24,510 nt of DNA from Halothece sp. MAG. Its GTDB lineage: Bacteria > Cyanobacteriota > Cyanobacteriia > Cyanobacteriales > Rubidibacteraceae. The DNA is taken from positions 1 through 24,510 of the forward strand of contig JAHEOB010000211.1 of assembly GCA_018610095.1 (NCBI GenBank), read 5' to 3'. Made by a program: the position numbers and the translations under genes. Positions 14,353 to 21,474 of this stretch are shown one piece after another. A model generated the notes under the pieces. It worked only from the letters and a program-made list of their open reading frames with translations. It was not told the DNA's origin and did no database searches. Every line of letters begins with the position of its first letter. The stretch's first letter is position 1.

Positions 14353-16182
14353 TCAACAATTGTAACGCTCTGGAAGGGGTCTTTCCTTAGATTCCTGCCA
14401 TTGGTTCTGAGACTCATCGAACTCTGGGAACAACCAATACACCAATCCCACTCCCGCGATGACGAAGAAAATAATTAATAGTAGTAACCAAACCCCTCCT
14501 TGGTGTGATGGTTGAGATGATGAGGATTCTTCTACACTTGTCACGGATGAGGGGGACTCTGACAGTTCCACATCAGTTTGATTCTCGCCAAACCGCGTCA
14601 CCGTCACCGAGGAGGCTGATTGGGATTCGGAAACGAAACATTGCATCAGCGAAACCGTCACATTGTCATGTCCATTGACCGTATTCGCTAAGTCAACTAG
14701 CCGTTGGGCAACTGTGTCCACATCCGTTTCCTGATCTAACAGCGGTAAAATTTCCGCTTCCCAATATTGTTCCACCAATCCATAGTCACTCAAGCCATCG
14801 GAACAGAGTAAAAACACACTATCTTCGTCAATCACCACCCGTTGCGTGGTGGGATGTAACGTTTGCGAGGAAGTCATTCCCAACGCTTGCACTAATGCCC
14901 CTGCTGCCCGTTGTTGTAACGCATCCCGATATAAAGCATGACCCAGACGAGTTTCCCGAGATGCCAGATCATCATCTAAGGTCAGTTGATAACACCCGTA
15001 GCGCGTAATCCAATAAAGGCGAGAATCCCCGACATGGGTAACATACATTTCATGATCGTAAGCCAGAGCCATTACCACCGTTGTTCCCATCCGTTGCTGG
15101 GCTTTTCGGTGTTGTGAGTCATTTTGATCACAAATGACATCATTAGCGAAGTTGACCGCTTCTTCAAGTTTGTCAATTAAGATTTCGGGGGAGGGAGCTT
15201 GCTGTTGAATGGTTTGAAGGGACTGTTTTAATTGGGTAATGGCTGATTGCGATGCCACTTCTCCGCCTTGATGCCCGCCTACCCCATCACACACAATGGC
15301 GAAGGCTTGGTCATTCACCGAGGACTGATTGTCTGGGTTGTCTTGATAGTAGGCATCCTCATTGCGAGAGCGACGGGGTCCTTTATCAGTCAGGGTTGCG
15401 ATTTGATAGGATCGCTGCTGCGATCGCGCCATTTGAGATAAGCCTTGTTCTAAATCGGCGACTAATGCCTCACTACTGGTGAGTTCTTGATTCACTAACG
15501 CCTCTGCTAGCTGTTTCAAAAATTCTTGAATCGGGCTTGCTGCCTCATTTACCCAACTTAACCACAATTGCCCCAACGATTGTAAACTCACCGCTTGTTC
15601 ATCGAAGGGTAATTCTTTTAATTGAATCACCGGCCCATTCACCCGCAAGAACTCAGGGGTGACTAACGTTCCCACTACCCCTTGGGCTTGCAGGGGTTGC
15701 CACAAGCGAGCAATTTGCAATAACCAGTTTAATTGACGCGTTGCAGTTGCTGTGGGCCAAACTTGTTCTAATGGGGGAAGGAACTCTCCCCTTGCCAATT
15801 TTTCTTGGACTTGAGACGAAAATGATTCATATTCTAATAGCCAAACTTGGGAGTTCTTACTGGGAATATACCCATAGACTTTGGGAATATGAAGCCGATA
15901 AGCCGTTAACCTTAAATACGGTTTTAACCACGTGGGAATTTCATCAGTGAACTCAGGTGGGGTTGCGGGTTGGGTGTCTAATACCAAGGTGGGGCTAATC
16001 ACGTAGTAGCGATTGGCAACCACCTGATTCGTTAAGGCTTCATCTAAAGTGGTTCCCACTACTGATAAATACCGTTTGAGCAGTGGGGTTTGACAACTAG
16101 TGCAAATTTCATTCCCCAAAGGATTTGGGGCTTGACAGGATTGACGGGAACAATAAAGACGGTTTGAGGATTGGTCCATCAA
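14353..16182 (-). CDS. PP2C-type Ser/Thr phosphatase with zinc ribbon and C-terminal membrane anchor
   Basis: 609 residues (start at Met1 or Met2). A four-Cys zinc ribbon (Cys11, Cys16, Cys27, Cys30) is followed by a region of about 200 residues with a kinase-like order of short motifs. The PP2C catalytic domain occupies about 258-516. It has RRSRNEDAYY (270-279), the metal-binding DGVGGH (299-304), GTTVV (366-370), HVGDSR (383-388), CSDGLSDY (460-467) and GHDNVT (504-509). All metal-binding aspartates are present, so it should be an active Mn/Mg-dependent phosphatase. A Ser-rich linker leads to one transmembrane span (565-585, LLLLIIFFVIAGVGLVYWLF) and a short tail. It is likely membrane-bound. 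It sits between ndhM (15 bp upstream) and the ndbB-like gene. Confidence 0.93.
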   Translation of the reverse strand: MMDQSSNRLYCSRQSCQAPNPLGNEICTSCQTPLLKRYLSVVGTTLDEALTNQVVANRYYVISPTLVLDTQPATPPEFTDEIPTWLKPYLRLTAYRLHIPKVYGYIPSKNSQVWLLEYESFSSQVQEKLARGEFLPPLEQVWPTATATRQLNWLLQIARLWQPLQAQGVVGTLVTPEFLRVNGPVIQLKELPFDEQAVSLQSLGQLWLSWVNEAASPIQEFLKQLAEALVNQELTSSEALVADLEQGLSQMARSQQRSYQIATLTDKGPRRSRNEDAYYQDNPDNQSSVNDQAFAIVCDGVGGHQGGEVASQSAITQLKQSLQTIQQQAPSPEILIDKLEEAVNFANDVICDQNDSQHRKAQQRMGTTVVMALAYDHEMYVTHVGDSRLYWITRYGCYQLTLDDDLASRETRLGHALYRDALQQRAAGALVQALGMTSSQTLHPTTQRVVIDEDSVFLLCSDGLSDYGLVEQYWEAEILPLLDQETDVDTVAQRLVDLANTVNGHDNVTVSLMQCFVSESQSASSVTVTRFGENQTDVELSESPSSVTSVEESSSSQPSHQGGVWLLLLIIFFVIAGVGLVYWLFPEFDESQNQWQESKERPLPERYNC

Positions 16183-16197
16183 TTCAACGTTATCATT

Positions 16198-16560
16198 TTA
16201 TTGAATTTTGTATTGTTCTTCTGCCCCTGGGGTTTCCACTTTGGGAACGCCCATACTGTAGTTGATCACTCGGCTATTGAGGTTGTAATTAATTTCTCCA
16301 TTAAATAGCATATCCCGAATAAAATGTTCTAAATCCGATCCCATGCGTCGTAAATTATATTCGGTTAAGTCTTCACCACTGTAGGATTCTACCAGTTCGT
16401 CAAATTTGCGATAAACTTTATTTAAGGTTTCCTCACTCCAATTAAATTCGTTGTCGGGATCAACATCGAGGGTGAGAACATTATTACTTTCCACTAATTC
16501 GTTGTCCTGAATTTCTGCGGTATAGATCCGAACGTGACGGGTCGTTGATTTAAATAACAT
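16198..16560 (-). CDS. ndhM: NAD(P)H-quinone oxidoreductase subunit M
   Basis: 120 residues matching the oxygenic-photosynthesis-specific subunit NdhM over its full length. The start has STTRHVRIYTAEI, and the middle has VLTLDVDPDNEFNW and KVYRKFDELVESYSGEDLT. The end has NLRRMGSDLEHFIRDML and INYNLNSRVINYSMGVPKVE. NdhM is a peripheral cytoplasmic subunit of the thylakoid NDH-1 complex, which takes electrons from ferredoxin for cyclic flow, respiration and CO2 uptake. There is no membrane segment, as expected. It is 97 bp downstream of the pentapeptide gene and 15 bp upstream of the PP2C gene on the same strand. Confidence 0.95.
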   Translation of the reverse strand: MLFKSTTRHVRIYTAEIQDNELVESNNVLTLDVDPDNEFNWSEETLNKVYRKFDELVESYSGEDLTEYNLRRMGSDLEHFIRDMLFNGEINYNLNSRVINYSMGVPKVETPGAEEQYKIQ

Positions 16561-16657
16561 AATCTGGTTCAGGTTGATTTTGATTACATTTCAATCATGG
16601 TTTCTTCTTTTTACTCTAACAGGTTTGCTTGATTCGTTCTCAGTGGTTGTTAATACC

Positions 16658-17635
16658 TTAGTTAAACTGTGCCCCTTCCAATTGACAGTCATTTAAATTG
16701 GTTTGACTTAAATTGGCTTCCTGTAAATTAGCCCCCTTTAAGTTGGCGCCACTGAGGTTAGCAAGGGCTAAACTTGCTCGATGAAAATCCGCCTGTTGAC
16801 AATTGGCATGACTCAGATAAGCCCCAGATAAATCAGCACCACTGAGTTTTGCTTGTTGCAAATTCCCCTCAGAAAGGTCAATATCGGTTAAATTAGCCCC
16901 CCGTAAATTAACCCGAGACCAATTTGCCCCGCTTAAATCAATCCCCTTAATCGTTGTTCCTCGCAGGTTTGCCCCAGTTAAATCTTGATTGGGGTCTAAA
17001 TTTGCCATTTCACAAAGTGTCAGAAAATTATAGTTAGAAGCGCCTTGGATTGTCTCAATGGTTTCTAAAAGGGAGGAAACATCAAACTTACCGGTTGCAG
17101 GAGTTGAAGAAACTTCCTGCTTAGAGGAATTCATTTCTAGAGAAAGCAAGGGCGAGGGTAAAATGTCCAGTAATAATAAGGCAATTTTGCGATGCAGGAT
17201 GGCTTGTTGATTGGGGTGCAAATCATGTCGCCATAAGCCTTCTACGTCAGTAATTAATAGATCAGAAGGGGTGAGGCGAAAGGTTCCTTGAATTGACCAG
17301 TTTTGAGAAATTGGCGCGATCGTTCCTAACGTCACCCCGTCAAGGGCTGTTTCTAGGACTTTCATCCCTGCAGGAACACTAAATTGCCAAGTTGGTTGTT
17401 CTGGGGTTAATAATTGGTTAACGGCTAGCTGATGGTTAATGTCAGAAAAATTCGTAAAATGAGCATCGGTCAGTTTGAGTTCTAAGGTTCCCCCCGTAAA
17501 GCCATATTGAACACTTCCTTGGGAAATGGGCAAGCGGGGTTGACTTAATTGCAATCTTAAGGTTAATTTTAGCTGTTGCTCAGAAACAGGAGTAGTTTCT
17601 AAGGCTAGTTGGCATCCCGTTGCTGTTTCTGTCAT
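16658..17635 (-). CDS. Pentapeptide-repeat protein with a novel N-terminal domain
   Basis: 325 residues. The last third (about 219-325) is a right-handed beta-helix of roughly 21 pentapeptide units of the A(D/N)LxX type, with frequent LSGANLKGANLQEANL-like steps. The N-terminal 170 residues are different: beta-rich (LKLTLRLQLSQPRLPISQG, TGGTLELKLTDAHF), ending in a hydrophobic segment IALLLLDILPSPLLSLEM (151-168), and I do not recognise them. A linker of about 50 residues joins the parts. Pentapeptide proteins are abundant in cyanobacteria and mostly of unknown function. No signal peptide is evident. It is the first gene of the minus-strand run that includes ndhM and starts about 110 bp from the divergent rnpB. 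Confidence 0.88.
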   Translation of the reverse strand: MTETATGCQLALETTPVSEQQLKLTLRLQLSQPRLPISQGSVQYGFTGGTLELKLTDAHFTNFSDINHQLAVNQLLTPEQPTWQFSVPAGMKVLETALDGVTLGTIAPISQNWSIQGTFRLTPSDLLITDVEGLWRHDLHPNQQAILHRKIALLLLDILPSPLLSLEMNSSKQEVSSTPATGKFDVSSLLETIETIQGASNYNFLTLCEMANLDPNQDLTGANLRGTTIKGIDLSGANWSRVNLRGANLTDIDLSEGNLQQAKLSGADLSGAYLSHANCQQADFHRASLALANLSGANLKGANLQEANLSQTNLNDCQLEGAQFN

Positions 17636-17717
17636 CGATCACCTTTGTTGGCACTATCATTTTGATGCTACCAAATCGCTTTGCAGCAGAAACTGAATGG
17701 GTGCAAAAAGATAAATA

Positions 17718-17747
17718 TTGGAGGAAGTGGGGGATTGCAGTTACACT
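17718..17747 (+). promoter_or_regulatory. Possible rnpB promoter
   Basis: TTGGAG (17718-17723), an 18-bp spacer and TACACT (17742-17747) would place the transcript start at about 17755. That is exactly where the RNase P RNA P1 helix begins. This is a by-eye sigma-70 match. Confidence 0.45.
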
Positions 17748-17754
17748 AAGTAAT

Positions 17755-18145
17755 AGAAAGAGAGTTGGCGAGGTAGTTGCAAATTTGTGTTCCCATAGGG
17801 GCACCAATTTGAGGAAAGTCCGGGCTCCCAAAGACCAGACTGCTGGGTAACGCCCAGTGCGGGTGACCGCGAGGCGAGTGCCACAGAAACATACCGCCAA
17901 AACCAGATAGAGGATTTTGGTAAGGGTGCAAAGGTGCGGTAAGAGCGCACCAGCAGCATCGAGAGGTGCTGGCTCGGTAAACCCCAGTCGGGAGCAAGGT
18001 CGAAGGAAACTAAGGTTGGTCTTTTACCGGTTTCCGCTTAGGAAGTACCGCTTGAGGCTTCTGGCAACAGAAGTCCCAGATAGATAACTACCCTCAAGCT
18101 TTCACGCTTGAGAACAGAACCCGGCTTACGTCCAACTCTCTTTCT
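17755..18145 (+). ncRNA. rnpB: RNase P RNA (type A)
   Basis: About 391 nt, the catalytic RNA that removes tRNA 5' leaders. The ends pair as a 14-bp P1 helix: AGAAAGAGAGTTGG (17755-17768) with CCAACTCTCTTTCT (18132-18145). The universal 5' block GAGGAAAGTCCGGGCTCC lies at 17811-17828 and the matching 3' block ACAGAACCCGGCTTAC at 18114-18129, the P4 halves. A GC-rich hairpin CTCAAGC/GCTTGAG (18093-18112) precedes the 3' block. Open frames on either strand here are chance. rnc starts 47 bp downstream on the same strand. Confidence 0.97.
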
Positions 18146-18192
18146 GATTTTGTGAATCCACGATTATTTTCTACAAGTGTATTAGGAAAGAC

Positions 18193-18930
18193 ATGACAGC
18201 AACTGGCTCGTCCAGATTGATTTTAGAGGGGGAATCCCGTCGAACCCGAGAGCTAAAACAATTAGTCGAACGGTTAGGGTTAACGGATACCACTGATGTG
18301 GACTGGAAATTGTTAGATTTAGCATTAACTCATCCCAGTGCTTCTAGTACCGAGAATTATCAACAGCTTGAGTTTGTGGGAGATGCGGTGGTTCGCTTAG
18401 TGGCTTCGGAGTTACTGTTAGAAACTTATCCGCAAGCTCCTGTGGGTGATTTTGCTGCCATTCGCTCCATTTTAGTTAGCGATCGCGTATTAGCTGAATT
18501 TGCTGAAAGCTACGGTATGGAACGGTTTTTATTAATGGCAGGGAGTGCTGCGAAAAATAAAGCTGGGGCGCGATCGCGCTTAGCTGATACCTTTGAGGCC
18601 GTGTTAGGCGCTCTTTATCTTAGTACCCATTCCATGAGTCTGGTTCGTCCTTGGCTCGATCCTATCCTAAAGGAGAAAGCGGATCAAATTCGTCAAGATC
18701 CTGCGCGTCAAAATTATAAAGATGCCCTGCAAGAATGGACACAAGCTCATTACAAAGTCTTACCCCATTACCAGGTGGAAGAGACGGGCAAAGGGTATGA
18801 TGATCCTGAGCGATTTACTGCCTATGTCTGGCTCAAAGAACGGTTTTTAAGTAAAGGCAAAGGACGCTCGAAAAAAGCAGCCCAACAAGCCGCCGCCCAA
18901 GCAGCATATCGGAAATTAACAGAATCATGA
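18193..18930 (+). CDS. rnc: Ribonuclease III
   Basis: 245 residues. RNase III cuts double-stranded RNA in rRNA precursor and mRNA processing. The catalytic domain has LTHPSA (45-50), the signature QLEFVGDAVV with Glu60 and Asp64, and the second pair Asp132/Glu135 in ADTFEAVLGALYL. A double-stranded RNA-binding domain follows (about 174-243): NYKDALQEWTQAHYKVLPHY, then the lysine-rich GKGRSKKAAQQAAAQAAYRKL. All four metal ligands are present. The signature reads LEFVGD rather than the common LEFLGD. The stop overlaps the start of the next gene by four bases (ATGA). Cyanobacteria often have several RNase III genes, so this may be one of two or three paralogues. Confidence 0.95.
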   Translation: MTATGSSRLILEGESRRTRELKQLVERLGLTDTTDVDWKLLDLALTHPSASSTENYQQLEFVGDAVVRLVASELLLETYPQAPVGDFAAIRSILVSDRVLAEFAESYGMERFLLMAGSAAKNKAGARSRLADTFEAVLGALYLSTHSMSLVRPWLDPILKEKADQIRQDPARQNYKDALQEWTQAHYKVLPHYQVEETGKGYDDPERFTAYVWLKERFLSKGKGRSKKAAQQAAAQAAYRKLTES

Positions 18931-19613
18931 ATCGTCCTCACACTACTGTTGTTCTTGCCATGAGTGCCGATGGCAAAATATCTGATAAAGCGCGATCAGC
19001 CCCTAATTTTACCTCTAATATTGATCGTGCTCATTTAGAACGCCAAGTTGCCAATGCCGATGCCATTTTATTTGGGGCAGAAACCTTGCGGGCTCATGGT
19101 AGTGCCATGTCTATTAGTAATCCTGACTTATTAGCCCAGCGTCAGGAGAAAGGTAAGCCCAAACAACCCATTCAAATCCCTTGTACGCGATCGGGAAATA
19201 TTCCATTAGGGATTCGGTTTTTTCAACAAAATGTGCCTCGGTGGTTACTTACTACTCAACAAGGGGCAACGCGATGGCAAAATAATGATTCTTCTTTTTT
19301 TGAGGAAATTCTTGCTTCTAGTAACAATGAAATTAACTGGAAACCAGTGCTTCAAGAGATGTCTGATAAAGGCATTGAACGATTAGCCGTTTTAGGAGGG
19401 GGAGAACTGGTGGCAGCCCTTTTTGCAGAAGAATTATTAGATGAGTTATGGCTAACCGTGTGTCCTGTTTTATTAGGGGGAAGAGATTCTCCGACTCCCC
19501 TTGAAGGAATGGGCTTAGAGAGTCAACAGGCACAAAAACTGAAAATTTTATCAGTGGAAACAATTGAACAAGAAGTGTTTTTACATTACCAATTTTTGCC
19601 TAGAAATTCCTAA
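18927..19613 (+). CDS. RibD C-terminal-domain (DHFR-fold) reductase
   Basis: 228 residues forming a stand-alone RibD_C/HTP-reductase domain without the N-terminal deaminase. The start HTTVVLAMSADGKIS is the NADPH-fold strand and 'MS.DGKI' signature. NADAILFGAETLRAHGS follows, then LAVLGGGELVAALFAEELLDELWLTVCPVLLGG. In riboflavin synthesis this domain reduces the ribosyl side chain of the deaminated pyrimidine intermediate with NADPH. A separate reductase of this kind could do that step or act on another pterin-like substrate. It overlaps rnc by four bases, so translation is probably coupled, although the two functions seem unrelated. Confidence 0.88.
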   Translation: MNRPHTTVVLAMSADGKISDKARSAPNFTSNIDRAHLERQVANADAILFGAETLRAHGSAMSISNPDLLAQRQEKGKPKQPIQIPCTRSGNIPLGIRFFQQNVPRWLLTTQQGATRWQNNDSSFFEEILASSNNEINWKPVLQEMSDKGIERLAVLGGGELVAALFAEELLDELWLTVCPVLLGGRDSPTPLEGMGLESQQAQKLKILSVETIEQEVFLHYQFLPRNS

Positions 19614-19642
19614 TGGGAAGCGCGATCGCAGATTGTACAATA

Positions 19643-20179
19643 TTATTCATTTTCATATCTCACGGCATAAGTTTGTAATAAGTTCGTAATTTGTTGAACC
19701 ACTTCTTTACCACTTTCTTTGCCTAATGCTTGTCGATCCGCTAACGATTTGTCACTACTCAAATGATGGTGAATCGATTCTCGGACTCGCTGATTAATTA
19801 ACGTTTGCAGTTCATTATGAGCCCGTTGTTTTTGATACTTGGCTCCTTCTTCAGTAGTGGCATAAAGGGGCGGTAAGCGATTTAGGGCATACGCCGTAAT
19901 ATCCCCCATATCAATTGATTGATCCGTTGTCGTTTCTAATTCGGCAATTAAAGTGAGAGCTTCACTTAATACTAATTCTTCCATGACATTAATGAATTGT
20001 TTGCGATGAGTAGTAATGACTCTCCCATCTAATAACGCCGACATTAATTCATCTAAAGCCGTATATTCTTGTTGAGAAAGTTCCGTGGCTGTTTCGCAAA
20101 TACGACTAATTTCCGATTCCATTACTGGGGTAAGATAACCCTGTTGTAGAGCTTGGTTAACAATGGTTTGAATGTTCAT
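19643..20179 (-). CDS. ComFB-domain protein
   Basis: About 178 residues from the ATG at 20179 (an in-frame TTG lies two codons upstream). Residues roughly 62-120 match the late-competence ComFB domain: FINVMEELVLSEALTLIAEL, then DMGDITAYALNRLPPLYATT with the characteristic ALNxLPPxY. N-terminal and C-terminal helical extensions flank it (IQTIVNQALQQGYLTPV; VVQQITNLLQTYAVRYE). ComFB proteins of cyanobacteria have recently been reported to bind cyclic di-GMP and to influence competence and motility or cell size, so a second-messenger role is possible; this is knowledge of the family, not seen here. It is 29 bp after the M23 gene on the same strand. Confidence 0.85.
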   Translation of the reverse strand: MNIQTIVNQALQQGYLTPVMESEISRICETATELSQQEYTALDELMSALLDGRVITTHRKQFINVMEELVLSEALTLIAELETTTDQSIDMGDITAYALNRLPPLYATTEEGAKYQKQRAHNELQTLINQRVRESIHHHLSSDKSLADRQALGKESGKEVVQQITNLLQTYAVRYENE

Positions 20180-20214
20180 GATCAATAGGGGTGGTAGAAG
20201 TGCTGACCAATGAG

Positions 20215-21066
20215 TTATTGAATACCGTCAAATCGCCAAGGAACGGGATCAACTGCTTTCCCATTCACATACAATCCCCAATGTAAATTCGGACCTGTTG
20301 CAACTCCAGTTGCTCCCACTGTACCAATTATTTCACCAGCGTTTACCATCTCTCCTTTTTCGACTTTGATTTCATTGAGATGTATAAATATACTGAGTAC
20401 TCCTTGACCATGATCAATCCCAACGGTATTACCATGCACCCGAAAACCTTCCTGTTGGGTTCCCACTAACTTAACTTTTCCATCTGCTGGGGCAACCACC
20501 GGTGATCCCATGGGGCCAGCATAATCGACGCCACGGTGATAATAATTCTCGGCATAATCGCCATTATAATAGCGATTAACGCCAAAGACGGTGGAAACTG
20601 AAGCCTGATTGGGGCGCACAAATGTTCCTTCCCAGTGTTTTTCTGGCGTTACCAGTTGTTGAAATTGATCAATGCGATCGCGCTCTAATTGGGTAGGATT
20701 AACGCCATCACCGCTTACTTGAATATGTTGCGTAGGAAAGTCGCGATCGCGCAAGCTGACATCAAAGGTTTGGACATTTTCATCATTGCGAACCGTTAAG
20801 GTTTTCGTTCCTGGTTGATCAAGGGGGGTGGTTGGAATGAGAGCCCGATATCGATTATTTTTTAATTCAAATACTGGATATTGATGATTGCCCCACGATA
20901 CCTGTAAATCATCTTGATCTGCCTTAGTTTCCAGAATGACAGAAACGGTTTCTCCTAATTTAGGGGATTGGGGTTGAATTTGTACCTCTAATGCTTGTGC
21001 TGGAACTCCTAATGTTAAAGTCGTTGCTATCACACTAGAACTATAAATTAACTCATATTTCATCAT
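20215..21066 (-). CDS. Exported M23 (LytM/peptidoglycan endopeptidase-like) protein
   Basis: 283 residues. A signal peptide is likely at 1-25 (SVIATTLTLGVPAQA, cleaved after AQA). Residues 26-105 form a beta-sandwich-like, Ig-type region, and the LytM domain spans about 155-278. Zinc ligands His177 and Asp181 (YYHRGVDYAGP) and His262 (LHWG) are present, as is His229 (FIHLNEI). The first His of the usual HxH motif is Asn260 (GPNLHWGL), so the enzyme may have altered activity or act as a non-catalytic activator or wall-binding protein. A good Shine-Dalgarno sequence (AAGGAA) precedes ATGATG. It acts in the periplasm or on the wall and is followed by the ComFB gene. Confidence 0.88.
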   Translation of the reverse strand: MMKYELIYSSSVIATTLTLGVPAQALEVQIQPQSPKLGETVSVILETKADQDDLQVSWGNHQYPVFELKNNRYRALIPTTPLDQPGTKTLTVRNDENVQTFDVSLRDRDFPTQHIQVSGDGVNPTQLERDRIDQFQQLVTPEKHWEGTFVRPNQASVSTVFGVNRYYNGDYAENYYHRGVDYAGPMGSPVVAPADGKVKLVGTQQEGFRVHGNTVGIDHGQGVLSIFIHLNEIKVEKGEMVNAGEIIGTVGATGVATGPNLHWGLYVNGKAVDPVPWRFDGIQ

Positions 21067-21089
21067 AGGATTCCTTCCCTAATAAGTAA

Positions 21090-21240
21090 GTTTTGACACT
21101 CCCCCAAAGAGGGGGATTGTTGGTTCACTGAGTTTAACTCAGCAGACGACCGCCCTTGCTGGGACAAATAGCTATTGCTATCAGCGGAACTAGAGGAGCA
21201 ATCTCCCCATGATTTTTTGCAAGACGTTTCACCACTGATT
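21090..21240 (-). mobile_element. Relic of an IS200/IS605-type right end (omega-RNA-like)
   Basis: On the minus strand the sequence ends with hairpin TCCCCC/GGGGGA (21100-21105 with 21111-21116) followed by GAGTGTCAAAAC. This is the arrangement seen at the right ends of many cyanobacterial tnpB elements. Upstream is a second perfect hairpin, CTGAGTT/AACTCAG (21128-21142). Between about 21190 and 21240 the minus strand can be read as NHGEIAPLVPLIAIAICPSK, compatible with a decayed tnpB tail. No transposase or complete tnpB is present. The identification rests on remembered family features of the end and hairpin, so it is moderate. Confidence 0.5.
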
Positions 21241-21451
21241 AAGCTTTCGGCTTAAGATAGGCAATTGATTGTCGCCAAACCAAAGTCGAGTGGTCATAAT
21301 GGTCAACTAAACAGAGACAGTTTTGGTCTTGCCAAAGCACACGACCCACAACTAAATCATCACTGAGAAGTTTAATTTCCACATCCTTCTCTTCTTTAAT
21401 TAAATTTTGTACCATACGGGTACTTGGTAAACCAGTATCAAATTCTGTCAT
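21239..21451 (-). CDS. hfq: Cyanobacterial Hfq
   Basis: 70 residues, the usual cyanobacterial length. The start is FDTGLPSTRMVQNLIKEEKDVEIKLLSD and the Sm1-like part is VVGRVLWQDQNCLCLVD. The Sm2 part STLVWRQSIAYLKPK departs from the classic Hfq 'YKHAIS', as in other cyanobacteria. In Synechocystis this protein is known to act mainly through the type IV pilus ATPase PilB rather than as a general RNA chaperone. It is divergent from dapF, a neighbourhood conserved in cyanobacteria, and its start codon is only 23 bp from the dapF start. Confidence 0.94.
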   Translation of the reverse strand: MTEFDTGLPSTRMVQNLIKEEKDVEIKLLSDDLVVGRVLWQDQNCLCLVDHYDHSTLVWRQSIAYLKPKA

Positions 21452-21474
21452 TACAACACCTAAAACAACGAACT

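Noticed and set aside
17580..17997. Several overlapping open frames on both strands (for example at 17580-17900 and 17746-17997)
   Set aside because: They cover the RNase P RNA and its flank, and structure rather than coding explains this sequence.
21424..21474. dapF start 17 codons upstream
   Set aside because: It would overlap the 5' end of hfq, and the extra residues do not belong to DapF; the ATG at 21475 starts right before the conserved KYHGLGNDF.
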